A stretch of DNA of 64,000 nt, from contig OX457047.1 in assembly GCA_949752735.1 (NCBI GenBank), forward strand, positions 11,845,976 through 11,909,975. Direction: 5' to 3'. The notes beneath the pieces are model-generated. The model did not search any database. It was not told where the DNA came from and worked only from the letters and a program-made list of their open reading frames with translations. Shown here one piece after another: positions 54,250 through 64,000 of the stretch; the stretch's first letter is position 1; every line of letters begins with the position of its first letter. This DNA is from Lumbricus terrestris. Taxonomy: Eukaryota > Annelida > Clitellata > Crassiclitellata > Lumbricidae. The position numbers and the translations under genes are program-made.

Positions 54250-55265
54250 GTCGATATGTCGATGCTGGCATCTTCAGCTTACATAGCGTCAGCTGCGTCG
54301 ACCAAGTCGCTCGTTGCAACCGTGCTCAATTCGGAGGAGTGGAGCGATGCCTTCTTGGAAGAAGTCATGGAGGCCCGCAGAACAACGTTACCGGGTGGAC
54401 TTGAGTCGACCTCGGCCTGTCAGAAGGTCTGGGACAGACCCCTCATAGATATCGACAAGGCGGCAGTGTGGTCTTCCAACAACGACCCACTCAACCAGGC
54501 GAGGCTGGGCGCAGTTACATCGCCCCATGCCGGAGATTGGCTTCTGACTGCACCAGTGATCTCCTGCGGGCTAGGCCTGAGCAACGAGGCCGTGAGGGTG
54601 GCGATTGGCCTTCGGCTGGGCTTCGACCTCTGCTCGCCGCATCAGTGCCACCAGTGCAGGGAGATCGTGGATCCAGGAGGTCATCATGGACTAGTCTGCA
54701 GGCGCTCGACCTGGAGAGCAGCGCGTCATTTCGCAGTGAATGACATTATCTGGAGAGCTCTTACGAAAGCGAACATCCCAAGTTCGAAGGAACCACCGGG
54801 TCTGATTCGGAGTGACGGCAAGAGACCAGGTGGAGCCACGCTGGTCCCGTGGGCGAGGGGCAAGTACGTCGCTTGGGACGCGACTACCATTCACACTTGC
54901 GCTGCCTCATACGTCCATTTGACGTCAACAGAGCCACGAGGGGCGGCTGAACTTGCCGCGGACCGGAAGCAGACCAAATATTCATCCCTCCCTGCTACTC
55001 ACGATTTCGTTCCTGTGGCCGTAGAATCACTGGGTCCCATCAACCACGTAGGCCGCGAGTTCTTAGTAGAGTTGGGGCGCCGAATGACCGCCGTCTCAGG
55101 TGACCCTCTGGAAACCGTGCACTTGTTCCAGCAGCTATCCATTTGCACGCAAAGATTTAATGCAGCTGCTTTCAGAGGCACGTTCGCACAACGCACCGAG
55201 GACGAGGACCACTAACGCCATAGAATAGATTCATAAATCCTGAGGGATCATAAATACCTCGGGTA
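54250..55265 (+). mobile_element. RLE retrotransposon copy B, C-terminal ORF open but endonuclease motif altered
   Basis: 319 codons are open (54256-55215), starting at MLASSAYIASAAST, part of the conserved post-RT region. The Cys/His motif is present (HQCHQCREIVDPGGHHGLVC). The expected KRPD is KRPG, so the first catalytic Asp is lost, while WDATTIHT is retained. It ends QRFNAAAFRGTF. The 3' UTR has the stem-loop 55239-55263 and an A-run before (TAA)n. The ATG is only the first Met after truncation, not a native start. Confidence 0.85.
55239..55263 (+). other. 3' UTR stem-loop of RLE element (copy B)
   Basis: CCTGAGG-GATCATAAATA-CCTCGGG: 7-bp stem with one G-T pair, directly before the A-rich 3' end. 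Confidence 0.6.
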
Positions 55266-55333
55266 AAAAAAAAAAATAATAATAATAATAATAAACAAAC
55301 TTAAATTTATATGTAAAAACTAAATCGTAACTG

Positions 55334-55408
<75 letters not shown>
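55266..55408 (+). repeat. (TAA)n tracts around a 40-bp RLE 3' tip
   Basis: TAA repeats at 55277-55293 and 55336-55408 enclose TTAAATTTATATGTAAAAAC...ATCGTAACTGTA, which matches the 3' end of copy F. This is a 5'-truncated insertion of about 40 bp. Confidence 0.75.
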
Positions 55409-56066
55409 CTCCAGATCTGCGAGCCACACGCGTGTCCTTGCGGAGCAATGGTAACAGCGGACGGCTCCCATGGTCTTTCATGCGGCCCCGGTCCAGGCAG
55501 AATCGCTAGACACGCCATGCTGAACGACATGATAAGCCGAAGCCTCTCTCGCGCGGATTGGCCTAACATCAAGGAACCACCCGGGATCTCCAGAACAGAC
55601 GGAAAGAGACCCAACGGACTGACGCTGATTCCATGGCATCAGGTTACGCAGTCTCGTATGGAACGCCACCGTAATCGATACTGTGGCGCCATCTTACCTG
55701 CAAGCGACATCGGCCGAGGCCGGCGCAGCAGCGGAACTGGCAGCTACAAGAAAAGCCACGAAGTACAGCCAGCTTCTAGCAAACCATCTCTTTGTCCCGG
55801 TGGCTCTGGAGACCCTTGGTCCCATTAAAAGCAGTGGCAGGGATTTTATCAGAGAGCTAGGGAAAGATTAGCTCTAATCACCGGAGACCCTACCTCTTCC
55901 AGCGCCTCTCTAGGCCTACTACCATTCAGCGCTTTAATGCGGTTGCCCTCAGGGGAACTTTTATCCCGCAAACTCTTGACGAAGATAAAGCCGTTCCAGA
56001 GTAACACCAATCCCATCTCAGGATATTTTTTTTAGCACCCGAGGGATAATAAATACTTCGGGTAAA
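55409..56066 (+). pseudogene. RLE retrotransposon copy C, frameshifted
   Basis: It starts at ICEPHACPCGAMVTADGSHG, then KRPNGLTLIPWH (catalytic Asp replaced by Asn), a frameshift near 55640, APSYLQATSAEAGAAAELAA in another frame, a second break near 55870, and QRFNAVALRGTF. The 3' stem-loop is at 56038-56062. It is bounded by (TAA)n. Confidence 0.85.
56038..56062 (+). other. 3' UTR stem-loop of RLE element (copy C)
   Basis: CCCGAGG-GATAATAAATA-CTTCGGG, compensating changes relative to copy B (C-G for T-G; T-G for C-G at another pair). Confidence 0.6.
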
Positions 56067-56067
56067 A

Positions 56068-56070
56068 AAT

Positions 56071-56140
<70 letters not shown>
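56068..56140. repeat. (TAA)n microsatellite, about 23 units
   Basis: Separates copies C and D. Confidence 0.95.
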
Positions 56141-56199
56141 TTATATGAAAATTATATATATTTTATAATATATTTAAATTTATATTTAATTTTCTTTTC

Positions 56200-58112
<1,913 letters not shown>

Positions 58113-60470
58113 AATGCTAATTCGAAGCACTGCGACCCAGTTGGAGACCAAAGAGGACACAGCAGCGCTGCAGCATCCTAGTCACGCAAGAGGGAAGGTG
58201 CTTAAACACATACCTATGGGAGCCAGGTTCGCTTGTTCACGAGCCCTTACATCCATCTTGCATTCCATTTGTGATAGGCGGGGGGAGGTCGAACCGTGGC
58301 GTCAATTGTTGCTGTTCGCTTCCAACATACTGGAACAACCGCCAAGAGCGGGTCGTAGGCGAAACCTGGCAAATGTCATCAAGAACCGAATAGATAGACA
58401 GGAACACCTGCAACACGAGGAGTTGGACGAGTGCGATCTCTCCGGGACAAGAAGTACGAAACATGGCAGAGACCTGCTTCTAGCGGCGGTCAACGCTAAG
58501 TTGGAAGAAGGCAATTTGAGAGCCGCTACTCGTATTTTGTGCAACAGAGACCATCCAGTTAAAGCTACAAATGAATCCTGGACAGGTATGCTAGAAAGAC
58601 ACCCAACGGATGATCGAATGACCTCTCCGGAGAGTCTTCCGAACCCGGCTCAGACTACTCCATTCCAAGTCACGGAGATAGAGGTAGAGAAGGCGATTCG
58701 ATCTTTTCCCGTCGGGTCAGAAGGGGGTCCAGACGGTCTTCGTCCTCAGCACTTACTGGATTTGCTAAACAACAGAGAGTCATCGGAGGAGCTTATCCAG
58801 GCACTCACCGGGTTCGTCAACGTCATGCTGAGAGGGGAATGCCCTGTAGAAATTCGCAGGGTGATGTTAGGAGGTACCCTTATTGCCTTATCCAAAAACA
58901 CCGGGGGTCTCAGACCCATCGTAGTGGGATACGTCTGGAGAAGACTCGCAGCGAAATGCGCCAACATGTATGCGGTAAACAAACTGTCTTCCTTCTTCGC
59001 TGCCCTCCAAGTAGGCATTGCCACTCCGGGAGGCGGTGAAGCAGCGGTTCACGCAACCAGGGCGTTTGTTAACAACATGCCACCGGACCACGTCTTCGTC
59101 AAACTTGATTTCGCCAACGACTTTAACACTTTGAGAAGGGACGTAATGCTACAATCAGTTCACGAGACAATACCTGAACTGTACGCTTTTATCTACCAAG
59201 CGTATGCCTCAGAATCTCTTCTCCAGTTCGGAACGTTCGAAGTTCTATCACAAATCGGGCCGCAGCAGGGAGACCCTCTTTGTCCCTTGCTCTTCTGCCT
59301 GCCACTCCAGCCCGTCCTATGCTCTTTGATTTCCAGTTTTCGAGTGGGGTATCTGGACGACCTCTCGCTTGGGGGAAAACCAGAGGATATATGCCATGAC
59401 CTAGCTATCATTGCTAACTTGGAATCAACCTTAGGCATCCGATTGAATCGAAAGAAATGTGAAATCTTGGCGATGAATGAATTATCTGAAGAATGCTTCG
59501 ACAATTTCAAGCAGATAGACCGAGAGTCTATGATATTTCTTGGGGCTCCGCTCTTCAAAGGAAAGGCACTGGATGACGCACTGCAAAACCAAAGAGACAA
59601 ATTAGACAAGGCAGTAAAGGATTTGCTTAGTTTGCCTGTACAATGGGCGTTGATGTTGCTACGGTCATGCTTCGGGTCAGTGAAGGTGTCTTATTTATTG
59701 AGGACTGCACCATGCTGGGGTCACCCCCTCTTGGAGTCATTGGATGACCTGACGAGGATCGGGCTGGAAGCAATCATCAACATCAAGCTTAATGACGTCC
59801 AGTGGAAACAGGCTACGCTCCCAATCAGAGACGTGGTCTTGGGATTAGAAGGGTTACGATGCTGGCATCTTCTGCTTACTTAGCGTCAGCTGCATCAACC
59901 AGAGATCTCGGGACTGCAATTCTCGGCAGCGAGGATTGGACGGATGAACTGAGGGTTGAAATCTTACAGTCCCGCATCACTTCACATCCGAGGGGAGATG
60001 AGGCTGTGTTGTCTAAGCAGAAGGTCTGGGGCAGACCCATTGATCGACATAGACAAATCTGGACAAAGACTGGATGGCTACTGTGCCCTGATGTCTGGAC
60101 ATCACTCAACGACCCCTTCAACCGGACCCGACTTGGAGCGGTGGCATCTTCACACGCCGGGGACTGGATGGCTACTGTGCCCTTAATATCATGTGGGCTA
60201 GGTCTTAGCAATGAGGCCGTCAGGGTGGCTATTGGTTTGCGCTTGGGTCTAAACCTCAGCGCGCCACACCAGTGCCATTGTGGAGATTTGGTGGATCAAG
60301 GAGGTCACCACGGTCTGGTCTGTAAACAATCTGTGGGGCGAGCCAGCAGACACTTCGCGCTTAATGATATTGTTTGGAGGCCCTTCAGAGAGCGGATACT
60401 CCAAGCACAAAAGAACCGCCTGGGCTTTTCCGAACCGACGGCAAACGACCTGATGGAGTGTCACTACCCC
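58113..60470 (+). pseudogene. RLE retrotransposon copy E, nearly full RT, frameshift and broken 3' end
   Basis: 589 codons are open (58114-59883): KHIPMGARFACSRALT, ILEQPPRAGRRRNLANVIKN, ATRILCNRDHPV, GPDGLRPQHLLDLLNN, KLDFANDFNTLRRD (motif A), QQGDPLCPLLFCLPLQP, GYLDDLSLGG (motif C). A frameshift near 59835 moves coding to the frame ending 60584: LGIRRVTMLASSAYLASAAS, SCGLGLSNEAVRVAIGLRLG, HQCHCGDLVDQGGHHGLVC. A second frameshift near 60400 follows, then KRPDGVSLPPI, where similarity stops. The N-terminal zinc finger is missing (5' truncation at the TAA border). A 22-bp block is duplicated (60068-60089, 60162-60183). Confidence 0.87.
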
Positions 60471-61323
60471 CTATATTCAGGATTTATTAAGTCTAGAATA
60501 TTAAGGGTGAACTTTATGCTCAGAGGCTGTTGGGTGAATAATGGTATAATAGCAACCTACGACCTAGAACAAATGAGACTGTGATTCATATAAAGATATA
60601 ATGTAAAATAACATTTCAGTCAATAAATGCAATTCAAAGAAAAGAATCTTATCTACCTATTTGTGGCGTATTAATTATAATAATATTATGTTTATTTCTT
60701 ATCTTTCCACATCGTCCTTTCTGGTGGATGTAGAAATGCTTTTCACTTCCGCGGGAATGGATTGAAGGGAAAGTTGAAGAAGGTCGCGATCTTCTCAATT
60801 GCCGTCAGTCCAGATTTCTCGGTAGTTGCTTGTCGATGGGTACTGTAGCTTGAAACAGTAACCCAGCGTGTTTCTCCTTCTTCCTCGGATTTCGTCGAGC
60901 ATAGGAATTCACCCGTCGCTCAACCGATTCTTCCTCCTCGTCTTGCTGCAAATGTTTCACCACGGATCGCTTCAGAGTTCGATCCCAACTTCAACGTTCG
61001 ACCGATTCGCAAATCGTCGCCAAGAGTCACACTGCTTCGCACAGTTCACTCGCTTCGCCTCGGAACTTCGCTTCAAACGTCTCAAAGTTCGACAGTGGGA
61101 CAAGTCGACAACGTGTCGCTTTCCACACCCATAAATCAAGTTCCAGATATTCGAATTACCAACGAATGGCTCCGTATTTGCCGACAGACGCCATCGCTCG
61201 AAATATCTTTCCGACCCTCGCCTTGCTCAGCTTCATCGATGATTAACTGTCGTCTGGTAACCTGTTTACCGTCTGCTTTCGTTAACGCTGCTTTCCGCCG
61301 CTCCGTAATGTTGAGTCAATTGT
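60471..61323. other. Non-coding; candidate LTR or flank
   Basis: TGTGGCGTATTAATTATAAT at 60662 and ATACGCCACA ending at 61412 could be the ends of a long LTR (TG...CA with matching 7-bp inverted repeats). The interior is rich in TTCG/CGATTCG motifs. No coding supported. Confidence 0.35.
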
Positions 61324-61524
61324 TGTAGCGCATGTTCAAGAATTGTTGTAGCGCTATTATTATTATCTAACTTAATGCCACAAGTAATATTAATTATAAT
61401 CTACAATACGCCACATATTGTCTAGCTTAATTCTTACCTACATTAATCATTATACATAGCATTGTTTAATAGGTTTTGTTTGGCAAGAAGCATTCAACCG
61501 CTACAAATGCCCCTCCTTCAAAAG
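61324..61524 (-). mobile_element. Candidate 3' LTR end and polypurine tract of the Gypsy element
   Basis: On the minus strand, the polypurine tract TTTTGAAGGAGGGGCA (61523-61508) is followed by TGTAGCGG (61505), a TG start. The plus-strand mirror TGTAGCGC lies at 61324-61331, giving 7-bp inverted repeats TGTAGCG/CGCTACA. Whether the LTR is about 180 bp (61324-61505) or extends to 60662 cannot be decided without the 5' LTR. Confidence 0.45.
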
Positions 61525-61664
61525 TCTGTTTACAGGCTTTATCAAACTCACCTACTTGACAAACTAACCTAATAAACTTCTTTAACTTACTTTAGATATC
61601 ATGCATAACTACTATACTTCACTTACTTATTTACAACTATACATCTACCTTATTACATCCTACT

Positions 61665-62565
61665 CTACTCTAATCCTCTACTCAGGTAGTCGGACATGAC
61701 ATTGTTGGACCCCTTGATGTATCTTATGCTAAAAGAATAATTTTGGAGGGCCAAACTCCATCTCATCACCCTTGCATTTTTCATCCTATTCTCTCTCATG
61801 TATTGCAATCCGCAATGATCTGTCTCGATTATGAATTTCTTTCCACAAAGGTATCGATCGAACCTACTAACTCCCCACATGATCGATAAGCATTCCCTTT
61901 CCTCTACTGAGTACCTTTTCTCACGTTCCAAGAGTTTCCTGCTGGCATACGCTATGGGATGATTCATCCCCTCGTATTGCTGCATTATTACACAACCTAC
62001 TCCGTTTCCACTTGCATCCGTCTGAAGAATAAACTCTTTCTCCAGGTTTGGTAATTTCAGAATTGGTTCCTTTGCCAATTCGTTCTTCAACATCGTAAAA
62101 CTAGCTTCCAGTTCTTCGTTCCATTCAACTACTCCAGGTGCCATCTTCTTTGTCAAATCGCTCAACGGTGCCATGATCTCCGCACAGTGTGGTATGAACT
62201 TACGATAATAATTTATCGCTCCCAGAAAACTCCTGACTTGTTTCTTCGTCTTTGGATGTGGCATGTCTACTATTTTATCTACTGATTTATCCTTTAGACT
62301 TATGTCATCCTTGTTCAATGTATGTCCCAAAAAGTCAATCTTTTCATATTTTATAGAACACTTCTTTGGCTTCAACGTCAAATTCGCTTGTCTCACTCTT
62401 TCGAAAAATATCTCCAATGTCTTCAGGTGTTCTCTCCATCCTTTATTATGCGCTAGTATATCGTCGACATAACTTTCAAGATTTTCTGTTCCGTGAAGAA
62501 TCTTTCTAATTAATCGGTTGTAACTCGACGCACTATTAATCAATCCAAATGTGCTTCACATTGCC
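61665..62565 (-). pseudogene. Ty3/Gypsy RT-RNase H fragment
   Basis: Open for 292 codons from FGLINSASSYNRLIRKILHG (start about 62560). ESYVDDILAHN carries the Y-V-D-D of RT motif C; KKCSIKYEKIDFLGHTLNKD, RSFLGAINYYRKFIPHCAE, then RNase H with LQTDASGNGVGCVIMQQYE, SVEERECLSIMW and IETDHCGLQYMRE, ending NVMSDYLSRGLE-stop. This is the Ty3/Gypsy order. The upstream RT half (motifs A/B), protease and integrase are missing from this frame. No integrase follows before the putative LTR, so it is a deletion derivative. Confidence 0.88.
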
Positions 62566-63015
62566 TCGACTCACTTAACTCACTATTATTATTAACTTAG
62601 TTCTACTTATTATATATGTGTTACCTTCTCAACACATGGCATTCATCTATCCTATTTCTCACAATGAATGACCTTTGTCATTTCACAAACATCTCATTAT
62701 CTTAACTATGCAACAATAGTACTTTGCTCACTGAATATAGTATTTCCTCTTAACTACTTTCTCATCACTCAACTGTTTTTCTATTTATCTAAGTGACTCA
62801 CCATTACACTCAGATACTATGGTCAAATTAATCTCATCCTAGTCCTTAACTACTACACAGCTACAATAATTTTACTACTACCTCACTTGATCCTAAAATT
62901 CACCTTATCACTTAACATAACTCACTGAACTACTTAAAATAAGCAACTCAACTTCACTTATCTCATACTGTATTCTATTTACACTCACTCTTGATTAAAT
63001 ATTCTCCACAAGCTA
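62566..63015. other. AT-rich non-coding gap inside the Gypsy remnant
   Basis: No frame; rich in CTCACTTAACT-type steps. It replaces the protease and first half of RT. Confidence 0.5.
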
Positions 63016-64000
63016 ATGTCAGCTTCTATCTACAGCATCTTTTCTCCTGCTTTGATAGTTCCTCCTTTCTACATCTAATATTCTACCGGTATCTCTTTTC
63101 ACCTTCTTGTACAAATTCAACGTAATGCCATTCTTTGTCTCTAGTTCATCTGTGTGTTCCTTTTCAACACTCAATGCATCTGCATCAACATCAGATTTCC
63201 ACTTAACATCTTCTGTTTCATTTTGTTTACTGACATACGAGTCCAGTATCTCTTCTTCCTCATTTTCTCCTACTTTTCCATCATGTACAACTGCTGAAAT
63301 GCATGCCACTGTCTCGACATCTTGCATTTCTCCATATTCGCTTTTGTAGTCTTCACTACTTTTCCACTTTTCTACATTACTGTTAGGACATGACCATTCT
63401 CTGTCATTCCATAACCTACTTTTCCATTTACTCGTATAATTGTATCCTCTACAATTCTCATTCTGTCTTCTTCCAGAATTATCGCCTTGTTCTCTTCTGT
63501 ACCATGGTCTACTATTCCAATGGTTTCCACGACTTCTATTCTCATCTCTTCCACTTCTAAATTTCCAATTTAAATCACTAGGTCTCTCATACCTAACTCC
63601 ATAATCACTACTAGACTCTCTCATCACATGTCTATAGTTTTTCCAGTTACACCTATTTGTGTCACCCATGTTCCATCTTGTATTTCTCCTATCCACATTT
63701 GGATTCTCTTTGTATCTTCCATACATCCACTCATTGGATCTTCTTGACTGAGTCTCATTAGACTTATCTCTATACTCCCTATTTCTCCAGTCTTCTCTTT
63801 GCTTCCACCATTTATTCTGATTTACACGACTATTATTCAATTCACTTCTTCCACCTGTGATTAAATATTTATTATGCGTCTCTACCAATCTCAATGGTTT
63901 ATTTCTGAAGTTCTTCTTCATCGTTTTGTTAAAACTTGATTTCCTGTTATCTATATCATCTTTATCTTTTGTTACATCATCAGTGAACCTTACTGGTTTC
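63016..64000 (-). CDS. Gag-like or Gag-Pol N-terminal ORF, open at the window edge
   Basis: Open from the window end (KPVRFTDDVTKDKDDIDNRK) through 300 further codons to a stop at 63019. The sequence is rich in Arg, Asn, Trp, Ser and Glu (e.g. NKWWKQREDWRNREYRDKSN). No CCHC knuckle is seen; a lone CRGYNY and RCNWKN occur. The C-terminal part is acidic (EEEEILDSYVSKQNETEDVK). Position and strand place it upstream of the Gypsy RT, so a gag-like role is inferred. It is not recognised by motif and could be another element gene. Confidence 0.5.

Overview
This window is eukaryotic nuclear DNA from an animal, most likely a marine invertebrate. Coding sequence is split by GT-AG introns. The only recognisable host gene is an orthologue of vertebrate TMEM19. 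Almost everything else is layered mobile DNA: non-LTR retrotransposons of at least three kinds, tRNA-derived SINEs, many hAT-type elements with 8-bp target-site duplications (TSDs), a Harbinger-like MITE, foldback elements, and a Ty3/Gypsy remnant. The species cannot be fixed from the sequence. The repeat mix and the frequent TAGGCCTA-like octamer would suit an echinoderm, hemichordate, cephalochordate or similar genome; this is inference.

Layout. (1) 1-29.2 kb, minus strand: TMEM19. Five 3' exons are at 29048-29161, 22214-22351, 19632-19886, 6954-7169 and 2557-2732 (stop). Every visible splice junction is phase 1. The introns hold a GGAACAT-type degenerate array (7.3-9.35 kb), a block of restriction-like-endonuclease (RLE) retrotransposons on the minus strand (9.8-15.15 kb, one with an intact 989-codon ORF), L2-like LINE pieces, a 38-bp satellite, a GACA microsatellite block and many hAT MITEs. 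The 5' exon(s) of TMEM19 were not found. (2) 29.2-48 kb: TE-only DNA. It holds a 4.4 kb hAT element (32240-36637) inside an older palindromic element, a 2.1 kb foldback built of tandem repeats (37.8-39.9 kb), an LINE/SINE nest near 40.3-41.1 kb, a broken RTE/CR1-like LINE (42.6-44.1 kb) and two more hAT elements (44339-45549, 45839-47754). (3) 47.2-52.9 kb: an inverted pair of tRNA-headed SINEs, a TATA-bearing segment, a second GGGAACAT array, a 600-bp foldback with perfect 74-bp arms, and another broken LINE. (4) 53.0-60.7 kb, plus strand: at least six RLE retrotransposon copies, head to tail, each separated by (TAA)n. (5) 60.7-64 kb, minus strand: remains of a Ty3/Gypsy element (RT-RNase H, then a gag-like ORF running off the window).

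How the parts relate. The RLE elements on both strands always sit between (TAA)n tracts, with TAA on their coding strand. This points to a microsatellite-targeted family (Dong/R4-like behaviour) that keeps re-inserting into its own 3' tails. The SINE at 8945-9178 and 40415-40650 carries the same 3' hairpin as the local L2-like LINEs, consistent with parasitising their machinery. Perfect TSDs let several insertions be placed in relative order.
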